Assembly (NCBI GenBank): GCA_963678705.1
Contig: OY783203.1
Location: 46,438,347-46,502,346 of the forward strand
Direction of reading: 5' to 3'
Origin: Panorpa germanica
Taxonomy: Eukaryota; Arthropoda; Insecta; Mecoptera; Panorpidae
Length of the DNA stretch: 64,000 nt
Below, one piece after another: positions 1 to 13,213 of the stretch. Under the pieces are notes generated by a model. It made no database searches, was not told where the DNA came from, and saw only the letters and a list, made by a program, of their open reading frames with translations. The number at the start of each line of letters is the position of its first letter. The first letter of the stretch is position 1. The position numbers and the translations under genes were made by a program.

Positions 1-19
1 CCCAGAATATGTACCTCTA

Positions 20-95
20 GTATGGGGATTGAACCCGAAGACACAATTGTTTGACATCAAGCATAAACTCGGTCACTGTGCCGTCGAAACTGTTG
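20..95 (-). repeat. tRNA-like (SINE-type) fragment
   Basis: The minus strand has GTGACCGAGTTTATGC, like the D-arm/A box of tRNA-Leu/Ser, followed about 35 bases later by GGGTTCAATCCCC, a good B box. It shares the TTGTGTCTT-GGGTTCA stretch with 7075-7145. Confidence 0.4.
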
Positions 96-690
96 CTTAT
101 AAATTGAGAATTTATGTCCAACGCAATAAAATAGTTAAGGAGCGATTATTAATGAAAAGTGAAACTTGCATTGCAAGGTAATTTCTATATGAGAATTGGA
201 GAATGAGCCTTGGAATTAGTTTGTGGCATTGTAGCAAGTGTTGTATTGACTTGACTTCTATATAGTTGTGTTGTAAGACAATTTTCTTCTTGGAAACAAA
301 TTTAGTTTGAAGTAATTACGGGTTTAATGTGAGAATTAATAAGAGTCTGCACAAGTTCAATAGTATTTTCTTTTACTACAAAATAGATTTTAGTTCATAA
401 CGAATAAATTTAATTATTATACATAAATGTACTGAATATGACAAAATAATGTCTCACATGTCAAACGAACTTAAGCCACATGTAAAATCTTGTTTATTAA
501 ATTTTAGTCAAAATTGTGTAAAAGTAAGTAAAATAAGAAAAAAATTAAAACAACTGTAGTTAATCTAAATTAATATTATCTTTCGTGCCCTTGATTTCAG
601 AAATAAATCTCTTAGCTTAAGGTTTAATACCTCAGATGGCTCAAAATTAAATTAAATCAATAATAAAAATAGGAAACACATAGAAATACA

Positions 691-845
691 GAAAACGGTT
701 TCCAAATAACTTAATTCCTTTTAAATTATCACTCCATACAATGAAGTTTGTTATTAGAAATGAACACTGGATAAAACGAAATTATATGAACAATTGTAGA
801 AATTTTTTGTTCTCATTTACATTTGGTAATTTGGAAACCGTTTTC
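691..845. repeat. 20-bp inverted repeat with 115-bp loop
   Basis: GAAAACGGTTTCCAAATAAC (691-710) is the reverse complement of 826-845 at 19 of 20 positions. It could be the ends of a very short element or a stem-loop; no target duplication is visible. Confidence 0.6.
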
Positions 846-2980
846 GGATCGTTTGCAGTCTCTGTGCCAAATAGTTTTAACTCTAAACATATTATATTAC
901 AAAACGAAACTTACTTTGTAGTTGAATACTCTCTGTCTCGGTCGCCCTTCGAGGATCATGATTTTCGCGGAAGATCTGGGATGATTATAGTGAAGTTTCG
1001 GAAGTATATCGTAAAAATTCGTATGAAAGACATGTATCAAGATGGATATTTACATTTATATAAACTGAACCTGAAACAAATAAAACGATCTTCATTAATA
1101 TTAGTGTTACAGCTGGTGATGGTTCGAACCATCTACAAAAATACATTACAGATTCAATTAATTTCAATTTATTAATAATTTTACGGAAAGAATTAGCTGG
1201 CCAGGCAATGTCTCCAATTTTGGCACCAACTTCCGAGGGAGTAATGCTTTTATTATATACATAGATTACATCCTGCGAAAATTTCATATTTCTGCTAAAT
1301 TTATTAAGGGGGTAAGGTCAAAACGATAAAAAAAAGCATATTTTCGATAATGTTTTTTGACGATACGGTTAATATATAATTATTTTTATAAATACTACAT
1401 GATAAAATGACATTTGAAGAATACTTTGTGAAAGTTTCATAAATCAATGTCAAGAAATAAGGCATTGACAGCGAATCTCCGCAGACGTCACAAAAAAAAA
1501 ATTTCATTGCGGTGTCTCTCGTAACTCATCACTGGATTATTTGAAATCAAGAAAACAAAATGATTTAATTAGTTGATAAGTTTATGCAGGTATCGCTGTG
1601 AAGTTTTTATTTTATTGATTTTTCAATTATTTACAGCACTTAAAAGTCAAAATAGCGATTTTTCATGAAAAAAATCAGAAACTTTGTTATTTTAAAATAC
1701 GTTAAAATTTAAAAAAACTCGACAGCGTTACCTCGGCATTTATGTAAAGAAAGAGTGTGTAAAATTTAGAGTACCGACTCTGAAAAAGCTATGTGTGAGA
1801 AAAACGCATTTAAAAGTTTCAAAGTAATACGAAACCAGACCAGAGAGGTGAAGACTTAAAACTCTATATCTCCGACAGTTTTACTTCAATCGATTTCAAC
1901 ACACTCAATTTTCACACAATAAACTTAATATGTTGTACAATATAAATAAATAAAAAAAAATTAAAAAAAAAAGTTGAAACCTTAATCTAGAACCCAGAAG
2001 GTTTCCCTCTATCACCTCTATCGTAATCTTTATCTATTACTAATAGTAACTAACCAGTTAAAAAGTCCATAATTTTTTACTGCATATTCTTTTCATTAAA
2101 ACATTAATATTTTTTTTAAGATGTCGTAATGACAAATTACTTTGCAACATGACTGCATTTTCAGTAAACTGTGTAAAAGTAAGAGGTTTGTATTCCATTT
2201 AATTCGCATGCAATTGAATGTGATAATCTATAGTTAAATGTACTCGTATTTATGCATTTACGTAACCTATTACATTAACAATATTACTTCATAACGCAAT
2301 TTAAAATAATAAAACAATACACTGCGATTACGATAAAGGTAGCGCATGAATCCATTAAGGGCACTGGGCACACATGACATAGTGCGAACCACCTACCTTT
2401 ACCCACCAGTAATGCACCAGATTTTACCAACATATGATTTGCGTGCTGAATGCAAATATTTTATCCAACTGCAGGAAATTAAATGGAATAAAATAAAATT
2501 ATACATTATAACGGAATGAAATGTAAATACAAATGTTGTTTTGTCATTAATTTCAGGCTCCAACTAAATTATTTCTTTTTAGTATAAATACGATATTTTC
2601 TAATATTATATTCGAAATAAAATACTTATATTTAATAACAATTCCAGACAACAAATGAAACTTAATTCTAAACAAATGTACCGAAACAAACATAATTTAA
2701 TACTCTTTACAAGGCGTGGACAATTATAACTGACCCTTATAAACCCTGGTATCTTTACTACTTTATTACATTTACAAAACATTAAACAAAATAAACATCT
2801 TTTTAAAATAGAATATTTATTTAAATTTGATATAATAAAATTATTTTGCAATTCATTTTAAATTCCTACAAAAAAATCTGTTTGTTCTTTTCAGAGAACC
2901 GTGTTATTATTATTTCACGTGCAAAAATCCGTGTTAAACGAGGTTTAGACAAGTATATATTAGGGTTTAGATACGTATAT
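846..2980. other. Non-coding stretch
   Basis: AT-rich with homopolymer A runs (1949-1972). The frame at 741-1175 and its opposite-strand neighbours show no protein-like composition, splice sites or family motifs. Nothing else supported. Confidence 0.6.
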
Positions 2981-3334
2981 ATGTAACGAATATTTGAATC
3001 TTTTATAATATTCGCATTCGCAATATATTATGCGAATTGTTTGCGAATGTATTTGGCAACGAAAAGTGAAAATAATTTATCAAATAACAATGCAACTGAT
3101 TCGGTTTACAATATTTTTATTTTAGTTTCTACTTGAACTTGCTAACTTTCAACTTTTTAAACACACAATGGAGCTATCTTTACTGAGAACTCAAATGATA
3201 GGATTTATATAGTATTACTAAGTAAAGCACTTAGTAACTAAACGATCAAAATGTGAGACAGTAATATTCGCATTCGCATTCGCATTCGTATTCACGAATG
3301 GCTAAATATGTAGGAAATCGAACATTCGTTACAT
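2981..3334. mobile_element. Probable MITE with ATTCGC repeats
   Basis: Ends are ATGTAACGAATATTTGA and, reversed, ATGTAACGAATGTTCGA. Internal ATTCGC units are tandem (3263-3287) and also form a palindrome near 3009-3037. No clear target duplication. Confidence 0.5.
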
Positions 3335-3434
3335 CAATATTATTCTAATTATTTTTATATTATATTCCGGCTAAAAATTATGCATGTTGCAATATTACCC
3401 AAACTGTGTAATACCGTAGAAAATAACTTAAAAC

Positions 3435-3515
3435 AAGACTGCTACGGCTGGGGATTAAACCACAGATCTCTATCATGTTACGATACTGCTCTAAACCTCT
3501 GAGCTACCAGTCTTA
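3435..3515 (-). repeat. tRNA-like sequence, probably SINE-derived or a pseudogene
   Basis: On the minus strand AAGACTG and CAGTCTT can form a 7-bp acceptor stem, GCTC/GAGC a D stem (GTAGCTCAGAGGTTTAGAGC), TATC/GATA an anticodon stem with loop GTAACAT, and GTGGTTTAATCCCCAG a T-arm-like element with a mismatch. Extra bases between the T arm and the acceptor strand make a functional tRNA unlikely. Confidence 0.4.
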
Positions 3516-4940
3516 TTGATATTTTTTTTGTTATTTTTCGATACAACATGAGAAACAAACTACGTGTATATATATACACACATATACATATACCATATAT
3601 ATATGCAGACAAACTATAGAACTAATTTCCAGGCAATAACTATAAACCATTCACGGTTGGGTTGTATTACAAGTTCAATGAGTGTAGTTCTTAGGTTCAT
3701 CCTTTACTTGGTTCCATGCGACTTGTTTCTCAGTTACCTTTCCCCACTCCGTTGTTCTAGCTCTTAAGACTTGAATTAATTAGTGATGTCAGTATGAGTA
3801 TATTTAATTGTCCATTTTGAGAAACAAACATATATCTAGTACCGATCCGAGATGATGAATTGACGCCCTCCTACTACTCAAGCTATTCAGGACCGTGTTT
3901 AAGGTTCCTTAAATAGTTAAGGCCCTTAAAGTACATAAGGTATTGTGAAGTGAAATATTTTGTTCCTGCGTACCTTTACAATAAGTCAATAATGTGTCTG
4001 CAGTAAAGGCTGCTAAGTGCCTGACACTCTTCGCACACAATTACTAAACTGTTACTAATAAAATTAGCATAAATATGAGACGTATACCTGAACGTAAGGA
4101 GCAACTATTTATTCATGTTTTGGTTTCTCCTTGACAACTAAGTAACAAGAATGCTACAATTTATTGCAACGTTATTAACAGGTGTGCATCACCTTTCAAA
4201 CCAATATTCAATTAACATAAAAAATAGATATATAAGTATATGTTTATGACAAGCAATGAAATTTCAAAATTTCATGCACAACAGATTTTTTAAAAAACGA
4301 AATTACACAAAAAGACACATTTAGTTATACGTGCCGTTAAGAATTTCAAAAATTTGGACAAACATAATTGAAGGATGATTCACTTGAAAAACAAACGTGC
4401 CTTTTACAAATATATACCAATAAATACTTAAAATTTCCTAAGAAAAAAGGATTTTTTGAAATATACCTACTTCAATTGAATTTTTTTAAATTTATTTTAT
4501 GCAATATATACATTTTCGAAAATATGTGTTTAAAAATAAGAAAGAGCACGTATTTTCGAAGAAACAATTTTTTTTAAGTTGACATTGTCAAATATTCAAT
4601 GAAGATACTCGTATATTAAGTGTTTAGAATGATGCTTTTTTTGTGAGGCATTGTGCCCTTTTTAAGAGGTGACCTCATAGGCCATGCACCACGCACATTG
4701 TTCCCACGCTCGGCGACACTGGCGTTTAAAGCCCAAAAATATTTCACAAATTTATTATTGAGATTAATCAGTAAAATAAGAATTAGAGTAAGAGGGAAGC
4801 TGAACTGTTTTTAATGTTAAAATTGACGTAATAATTTCATTATCGCTGGCGCCCTAAATCTCTAAAATAACGAGCCTACAATTCATTAGTTTGGGGCTGA
4901 ACCAATGTAACAGATTTCGTTTCTTTTAAATTTAATTTAT

Positions 4941-4983
4941 TTAACTCGGATTATTTCCGATGCTGAGTCCTATCACCGACGAC
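4941..4983. repeat. Dispersed short repeat with core CCGATGCTGAGT, copy
   Basis: TTATTTCCGATGCTGAGTCC then TATCACCGACGAC; shared with 6911-6953 and 32655-32698. Confidence 0.6.
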
Positions 4984-6910
4984 TATATATAAGGCGGCTG
5001 AAAGCAAAGGGATGTAAGTGACACATTTTGAAATTTTGAGATAACCAGCGCAAACGATAGAAAATGTACTAAACTTGGACATATTTTACTATAAGACGTG
5101 AATGGAATCAATTATCGAAATCCACAGAGAGTTTAATTTATTTTTATTAATTAAAAATTACTTATAATTACGATGTCTAAACTAAATAATTAAACAAAGC
5201 GGACTGACTTGACATGGAATCTCCCAAACATACATGCTATTTAATTATGATTAAATTTTAGTAAATATATAATATATATGATATAGGAATGCTAAAATGA
5301 CCTCTATTGAGTTCATTTCATAAAATAAGGTTAAATAGTTCAAGAAAAATCGTGACAATGGAAAATTAAGCAAAAATATAATGTTTATTTTCGACGTTAT
5401 CAGTATATGGTTACAGGACATGTCATTTGCATAGAAATTATAAATTCGCAGTACTGTTATCTATGGCAGGCTAACATGCTTTTAGAATATATCACCTGAC
5501 AAGATTATAAGCCTAGTTAAGCGTGAACAAAATCTAGAAATATCGTGTTTAACACCAAATAGGTAGCAATAAAATCAGTGTAGACTATTGATTGTTTGAT
5601 CTGGATGAAAGTGTGAAGTGAACCGAGGACATTGATATATAATTCAAATTATGACAGAAAGAGATTATAAGAGCCGTATAAATTACGATGGTGAATTTTA
5701 TTTTATTCGATTTTATAAACGTTATAAAACAAAGTGTGATACAATTCATTTTCATTGTATTGTAGATTTATACAGCACAACACACAAACCCAGGAACTAT
5801 TGCGCTGTTTCGGTAATCAAACCTGACAAACTCTGAGAGCTACAACTGCCATCTAAATAGTCGAAGAGCGTAATTTCAAGTACTCTTACTTCCATTGTCA
5901 GTTGAACCAACTGTACTTACTTCGTTTGCAGATGTACACATTGATTACTTTTTTATTTGACATCGCTATGCGGTTCTTGATATACCAGTTTATCATCTGC
6001 AAAACTTGGTTCTTTATAATACTGATTTATTCTAGCTATCATCGAATATCTTCAGTAAATATCGCCAGGAGGTTTGATTTATTTATTCTATATTTATTTT
6101 ATCACATTACTTGGATTGATATATGAAAGCAAAAATATTTATACACATCTGTGTATATTTTAAATAAAACTGGTCTTCACAATATTTCTTTGAATAAAAG
6201 AAGAATATATTTAATGTGGAGAAATGATAAAAGTTAACAAGAGGTAATTTTAAACATTTATTACTGGTAACACTGGACATTGCTATTGCCATGGTAAGCA
6301 AAATAGTAATTTGTTTCAAATGTTGGCAGACAACATTATATGTTGGTTATAAATATTGCCAACATAGTAGAACGTCGTCGGTGTTAGGATTTAGCATCGG
6401 ATATGGGCCGACGTTATATATTAAAAAAAAAGATACTCCTAAAAAATTGTTTAATGTCATCTTTCAACTAGAACGCTTTAGTTGTATTACAGTTTCTTTT
6501 CAACGACTTGATAAACTACTAGAACGGGAATAAGTCATAACATTAATGTATTAATAAACGCATTATAAATGGTATTACCTCACAATGTACAATGTACCTT
6601 CATCGAAGATACGACAATACTCCACTGATATGTATATATCTTTATCTAATATTACATTTTCCTGATCAGATGGACAACATCTGTCAAGTCAATGAAAATA
6701 AAAAAAAAATCAAAAGCATGTAAAGAAATTATATTTCTTCAGTTTGTACAAAGCTCGTCTGTCGGTAAAACAGTGACCGTTCAGTGAAAACATATACTCA
6801 TGAACTTCATAGATTAATGCATAGAAGCAACACATGAGTTTGATTACAAATTTACAATTCCTAATAAAATTGGAGATATTGTCTTTAAGTATATAGATAT
6901 TACTTTTATA

Positions 6911-6953
6911 TTTAATGGTCTAATTCTGATGCTGAGTACTATCACCGATGACC
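6911..6953. repeat. Dispersed short repeat with core CTGATGCTGAGT, copy
   Basis: TTCTGATGCTGAGTACTATC then ACCGATGACC; the most diverged of the three copies. Confidence 0.5.
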
Positions 6954-7059
6954 TCCTACTTTATTAACAGTTCTGATGGCATCAAGAAGTCATATATGTG
7001 ACAACATCACTGCCTAATACATTTAAGCATATAATCAGTTGAACGAAACAATCAAACGC

Positions 7060-7150
7060 AGAAAATATAGCGGTGATCCGCGAACTGAACCCTAAGACAC
7101 AACAATCTGGTATTACGCAGCACCGCTCTTGGCCACTATTACCTTCAAAG
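7060..7150 (-). repeat. tRNA-like (SINE-type) fragment, second copy
   Basis: The minus strand reads AGTGGCCAAGAGCGGTGC, then TTGTGTCTTAGGGTTCAG. It has the A-box and degraded B-box arrangement of the fragment at 20-95. Confidence 0.35.
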
Positions 7151-8523
7151 TATGTTTTCCACAATTACTTCGCACAAACCGCTATCTTGACAACAATATT
7201 GAATTTCTGCGTATTTAAATAAATCCTCTATTAAAATTTTCATGCAGAACAAATTAAACTGACTTAATATTATACAGGACTGCTTATGTTGTACTATTAC
7301 GTTCGATTCTAAAAAGCAGAATCTATTTAATTTATATTCTGAGTACCTTCTTCAACAGTTAAAGTTGACAGTTTTAGATAATAGATGCTATAAACTTTAA
7401 ACAACAAATCAAACTTTATATAAAAATCGGAAAATGAATTACGCGAAGTTTGTTTGTTTAGAAAGGGAGTGTCTTGATGTCAGCCCGGTCACTGACCTAA
7501 AAGAAACTAACTGAAAATTCAAATGGAAAAATACGAACGGAAAATGTATAAAAATAAATACAAAAAAAGTAGTAACAGTACTTTTCTTTATGTTTTTATT
7601 ACTATCTAAACAATTTCCAACATCTCTGTATTATATTCTTATAATTTCAAAGATCTGCTTTACGAGTACAAGCGAACATTACGGAACAGCGATGCTTCCA
7701 AGTTTATAAGCTTGTACATTTTTTAAAATGTTTTGTGGTCTGTTGAACTCCTCTTTCCACGGGTTTGCTTTCTCAATAAGCAGACTTTTTCTTGACGTCT
7801 CGTTTGGTCTTGGATGGACGATTTAAAACAATAGATTCATAATAACTAAGGTAATATTTTATAGTTTCATTTTTATTTTTTAAAGGTAAAGATATTAAAT
7901 TTGATCGATTTTCAATCTTCGCTTGATTTGTGTTTATTTTCTATATTATTATATGGTACATCGTTGTTCAGGGATGGATGACTTCCCGCGCGTGCCATCG
8001 ACAAGACCTTTAGGATATTTACAAATATAATACGATGAAACCTCTAGATTAACTTAAGAGTGCAGGAGGTCATCTAGCTTAGAAAAGCATATCATATGTA
8101 TATGGTTGACCAATACTTCAAATTACTTCAAAATTCAAATTCAACCTTTTGAACCTCAAATTCAACTTCTTGCTGCAAAATTTGATTTGCAAAAGTCTGA
8201 ATTTGATGTTTAGTATTTTTCGTGCTCCACCAAAGAATATTTTTTATTAAATTAAAATAACATTAATATTTTTATGTGGAAATTAAGATTTCTTACGTTA
8301 TATGAAAAGTTTACAAAAACAAGTCAGCCTGCTAAATGGTCACGACAAAAAATAAGTTAGTAATGCGAGAAAACGCTTTGTTAATGAATTAGGGCTATTT
8401 AAAATATACACCGACATCTAAATAAATATCAACAGAAATAATCTTATAATATTAACACACATTTGCTAAATTTTAAAATGTTATTCAAAGAAGTTAATTT
8501 CTAAACACGCAAAGGTCACTTCG

Positions 8524-8525
<2 letters not shown>

Positions 8526-8607
<82 letters not shown>
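8526..8607. repeat. (TA)n microsatellite
   Basis: About 40 uninterrupted TA dinucleotides, potentially cruciform-forming. Confidence 0.97.
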
Positions 8608-8610
<3 letters not shown>

Positions 8611-8778
8611 GCATTCTATAGCATCGAACAGATAGTATGACCTTTAGAATTCAACATAAATTAGTTAAAAACTATGTGGAACAAAAGCTAAAGGCATTTA
8701 CATTTCGAAACATTTAACATAACTATTTTTGAGCTTTCTATACATAATATATGTTGCATATATAAATGATACTTGTAG

Positions 8779-9103
8779 TAGCGATGGCGATCTGAGATCG
8801 ATTAATCGAAGAATCGATTTTTTGATTCGAAAAAATCGATTTTGTTTAATCGATTTTAAACAAGGAATCGATTCCGTAAATCGATTTCTTTTCGATCACT
8901 TTTCTTTAATTATAAGAGAGGCTTGTATTTTTTTATAAATAGAATAAAAATAAAATGAATAAAAAATTGTTTTCTTTTTTTTTAGGTTAGTTTTTTTTTT
9001 ATATAAAAACTCAAGAGAATCGAAAAATCTATTTTTGAGAAATCGATTATTTTCTGAATCGATTCTTTAGACTTAGCTTCGAATCGAAGAATAGCCATCC
9101 CAA
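8779..9103. mobile_element. hAT-like MITE rich in ATCGAT, with 8-bp target duplication
   Basis: ACTTGTAG occurs at 8771-8778 and again at 9104-9111. The 325-bp interval has short imperfect terminal inverted repeats (TAGCGATGGCGAT against TTGGGATGGCTAT, 10 of 13) and is packed with AATCGATT-type palindromes. An 8-bp duplication and a TAGGGATGG-like terminus are typical of hAT elements. No coding capacity. Confidence 0.8.
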
Positions 9104-9111
9104 ACTTGTAG

Positions 9112-10353
9112 TTTAATTGATTGAATATGTTGCATATATTACTACACAATTTCTGCTGACTTAATTCTCGCTACATAACAAAATATGCTTAGATTCTCTT
9201 ATAGCAAATTCGTATAACACTTCTATCAAACTATTAGGCATTTACATTTTGAACCTTCTCACTGGACACCCTATATATATAAAATTATAATCAAATTCAC
9301 ATATAACCTTTTAATATTAGAAACCTCTGTTTAATTTAAACGTCATGAATTAAAAGAGAATAAAATAAAAAGGGGGTCAGTCACGCCAAGTGCACTTCCG
9401 AATCACAGATTGATGAAAGATAACATAAAATACCGTAATGTGTTCGCTACAATAAATAATTATACGATAGCAGTCAATGTAATGTCCAGACATCCATTAC
9501 GGACAAACATTAATACAATATCGATCTGAATTTGTTTGCGAACACTGATTGATTGCGAACCAAATATAATTTATTACTAAAAAAATCTCATTGCAAAAAT
9601 TGATTTCTACTTCGCAAGTCTTACTTTGTTAAACATAAAAATTAATGTAATTTTTGCATTTGCATCTAAAAGATTAACACTTTTAAAATGTGTGATTAAA
9701 ATTTTTATTGTAAAATGACTTCTACGAATTATATATTCTGCAAAAGCTGAAAGCTACGAATTATATATTTTCGAATTGCTATATATTATTTTTTACTTCA
9801 AATTTGTGATAAAAATATAATTTCTCTTTCACTCATACTTTCCAAAAATTCAAAAATTAATATATTTTGTTTGTTTCCACTATTAAAAACTATTCGAGCA
9901 AATTGATACAAATCACTTTTTCAAAATTAACACTTTACTATGAATACTGTAAATTTTCACTAACATTTTCTAAATAAATACATATTTTTTTTAAATATTT
10001 AAATATTTTACCATGGTTCTATGTGTGTTGTTAGGTGAATTCCATTGGATTCAAACATTTCTTTAAATTAAGTTGAGAAGACTTGCGATCAGGAAGAGCC
10101 GGCGAGTCGTCGAATCTGAGGACAAGGGCTAATATCATAATCTGCTCTCTCTTACAGAATGTATTAACAAGCACATATAGTAACAACAGTGAAAAATATC
10201 ATGCAGTTGTGAAAATGACTTAGTAAATTAGGTGAATTGTGAAATTAAGTGATTTTTATAAAATTTAAATAAAAAGCAGTGATGTGAAGTAATAGCGAGT
10301 GTTTGTTGATATAAATAGCACTGATTTCAAATATTGTACTAATTGTCAATATT
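9112..10353. other. Non-coding stretch upstream of a possible signal-peptide exon
   Basis: AT-rich to about 10060; then 10070-10140 becomes GC-richer (GAAGAGCCGGCGAGTCGTCG), as 5'-UTR sequence often is in such genomes. A transcription start near 10080 is possible. Confidence 0.35.
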
Positions 10354-10418
10354 ATGCAGGTCGATATCCGCATGTTCTTGATAATTTGCGTGGTGTATCT
10401 GGTGGTCTACACCGTTAA
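10354..10418 (+). CDS. Possible first exon: signal peptide or signal anchor
   Basis: ATG at 10354 opens MQVDIRMFLIICVVYLVVYT, strongly hydrophobic after a short N-terminus, and runs into a good donor (GTGAGT at 10419) after 65 bases, leaving phase 2. The 200 bases upstream include TCTCTCTTACAG at 10147-10158, a possible acceptor of a 5'-UTR intron. The reading is open only to the donor. Confidence 0.45.
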
Positions 10419-12113
10419 GTGAGTAACGCACATGTTCTTAAAAGTATATTATACGTTCTAGCAAAAAGGCGCCACCCTTGAATCAAGCAATCTGCTCCAA
10501 TCAAGCTCCTCAAATATGTAATTTAAAAAATTGGTAAAGCCGACTCCAGCGTTGATGCTGGAACTAAGTACGTCCAATGTTATGTGTCCAACGTTTATGT
10601 TGGAAGAAGTTTGGGCTGTGTCGCTCTTTTGACCCGCGTCAAAAGGGATTTTTCTACCCCACCTTGATCCACAAATAAATATAAATAATTGATGGTGTTT
10701 AAATGGTCAAATGAAATAGACCCTTGTCAAACTGAGTATTAAGTTGCATGTCGCACTAGTCTTCTTTCAACAAATGTTGGATGTCGCATGTTTAAGTCGC
10801 ACCAGTCTGTACGGATCTTAATATCAAAGCTTTGTAAATATACATAACTTAAACTTTAAAGTTATCGCAACAGATCAATAAGGGGTCCTCACTTCAAAAA
10901 CCTCGTATAACCTCATCAGACCCCCGGTAGCATATATGTTACATTTTGCTACATCTAAATTTTGCTGGGGACTGAGGAGGATATGGTACCGTTCATTATG
11001 AGATTTGAATGTTACAAATTTTCTGACTCACTTAATTTCAATTTTAAAAATTAAATAAAATTCAAAATATGGCACTGATACCGCCTGCTCTTAAAACAAT
11101 CACACTTTTACTTTGATTTATTAAATAGCAGTTAAAAGTCAATTTGTCGATGCTTGGGAAATGATGCCTAATAGTTCTGTGTTGGTTGACACTCACGCAC
11201 TTTATAAATAGAACTAAGAACGTAGGAATTTCTCGATCGTCTTAAGAAAAAAAACCAGGAGTAAAATGAACAGCATAGAATTATTTATCGGAGACTCCCG
11301 AATTATTACACTTAAGGTAATACTGAATTCTCCAGGACTTTGATAAACAAAATGTTCGTAATCATAAATAGATTTTTTGTGACATTTTTCGCACCAAGTT
11401 ATAACAACAAAAAGTACGACAATATTGCAGTTCTTTTGCAGAAACACTGTACGCAAGTCGAGTCAAAATTGAATAATATTTTTCGTAACTAGAATCATTC
11501 GTAACTCGAGGTACCACTGTATAATATTCGGTATAGCATGCTTTCAAAATACATGTCGGTCGTGTGCGGACAAATTAGAAAACCCGATTGGGCGGTAATG
11601 TATTAAAATTTGAATTGTTTCTTAATAATGAATAATATGAGTATTGAATAGTTTGGTGAACTCTGACTTCAAATTTTTATTAAGATAAACTACAACATGA
11701 TTTAATTTTTAAATATTATTAAATCAATAAATGAACTAATAAATACTATATGTAAAAAATTAGCAAATTCTGTAATAATTGAATATAATGCAATGCATGA
11801 GATAAAAAGTATGTCATGCCATAACTCACAGCACTCACAGCTACCATAAAAACTGTTAATGCATTCATAAAAATGAAATAACTATGGAGTCGGATACATC
11901 CGTCTGTAATATTAAATTTGCAAAAATTAAATATGTAAATAGCGTAACTACATTTGCATAGAACACGAGAACATGATCCGAGATTAATCCGCTGTTATAA
12001 AACTAATATTCGGCTCGGATGCAAACAATTATTTTACTCGTACATACCCATCCCTCCCTAAACTCTAGAAACCCCTCACCCTGTAACTGATAATATACGA
12101 GGACATATGAATA

Positions 12114-12297
12114 TTAAGAGGCCACTGAACCAGTCTGCATATCTACTACTGAAATGATCATTTTGCCGTCGTCATTTGCACCTCCAAAATCCACTAAGCT
12201 CTGGGATAGCTCTTCCTTAGGATCTTTTAAATCATTTTCATTAGGTGAAATGGGTATATTCAAATACTCATACTGTGTGTAATTCAAATGTTTCACA
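12114..12297 (-). CDS. Terminal coding exon of an unknown gene
   Basis: A strong pyrimidine tract on the minus strand (TTTCTTCTTACTTTTTCTTC), then AACACAG at 12298-12304, precedes an open exon that starts T|GTG and reads VKHLNYTQYEYLNIPISP, an acidic NENDLKDPKEEL, and SLVDFGGANDDGKMIISVVD before MQTGSVAS and TAA. Composition and acceptor look genuine, unlike nearby chance frames. The tail has a YEYLNIP stretch with tyrosines, like a cytoplasmic tail. No upstream exon could be linked to it; I do not recognise the protein. Confidence 0.45.
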
Positions 12298-12842
12298 CTG
12301 TGTTGTTTGATTAGAAGAAAAAGTAAGAAGAAATTAATACTTTTAATTTGTATCTTCAGTTCCCATTATTTGAAGAAATATTAATTGGTACCTATTCTCT
12401 TAAAACATTTAGTAACTTTTATTATCTCCTCTTTTTACTATCTATTTATTATTTAGCTACTTTATTATCTCAGTACATAGTTGCAAATCAATTGTCCTTT
12501 TAGTACACTGTAGAACCATGAAGTAATGTTTCATATAGTTATGATAATGTCTTCAACCATACAAATGTTGAAAAAGATCGCAAAAGTTTCTTGTACGAAT
12601 CGTACAAGCGTCATACGAGATTTAGACAAATAATTTGTATGGAAGTAGTTTAAATGTAATAGTAATAGGGGTTCGCGTATCTGCTCTATAAAATATGGTA
12701 AGTGTTTATGAAATAAATAATTTTTACTAATAGTTTCTTCCGTTATTAAATGATGATATTAACGCCTAAAATATTGATAACACTTTTTACTTAGATTTCT
12801 GTATATTATAGAATTTATATATAGAATTTCCACTCTCATAGA

Positions 12843-13213
12843 ATGTACAGCGTGTCACAGTGTCACAAGTCAATCAAAACAATGGCAAAACTACATGAAT
12901 TGAACTTCGAATTGCTCCCACATCCACCGTATTCACCAGATTTGGCTCCCAGCGATTACTGCCTGTTCGCAGACCTGAAAAAAATGCTCGCCGGTAAGAA
13001 ATTTCGCACGAATGAAGAGGTTATCGATGAAACTGAGGCCTATTTTGAGGCAAAAGATAAATCGTTTTACAAAAGTGGTATTGAAATGTTAGAGCGGCGC
13101 TGGAATGATTGCGTTGCTCTTGATGGAGATTACGTTGATGAATAAAGCTAATTTTGAACCAAAAAACCTGTGTTTTCTTTGTTAGGCCCGGGACTTTTCA
13201 GCCCATGTGGTAT
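12843..13213 (+). mobile_element. 5'-truncated mariner element
   Basis: The frame at 12843-13145 encodes the last ~100 residues of a mariner transposase: HPPYSPDLAPSDYCLFADLK holds the conserved block with the third catalytic aspartate, then a C-terminal helix region ending DGDYVDE. After the stop comes an A-rich stretch and GGCCCGGGACTTTTCAGCCC, a mariner-like 3' end. The DNA-binding N-terminus and first two catalytic aspartates are missing, so it is dead. Confidence 0.85.

Larger units (their letters stand above)
3516..8525. other. Non-coding stretch with repeat remnants
   Basis: Apart from the short dispersed repeats and tRNA-like fragment listed separately I see no gene. Frames such as 6291-6533 look like chance openings. 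Confidence 0.6.

Noticed and set aside
741-1175. 144-codon open frame on the plus strand
   Set aside because: No family motif, AT-driven composition, an overlapping frame on the other strand, and part of it lies in the 691-845 inverted repeat.
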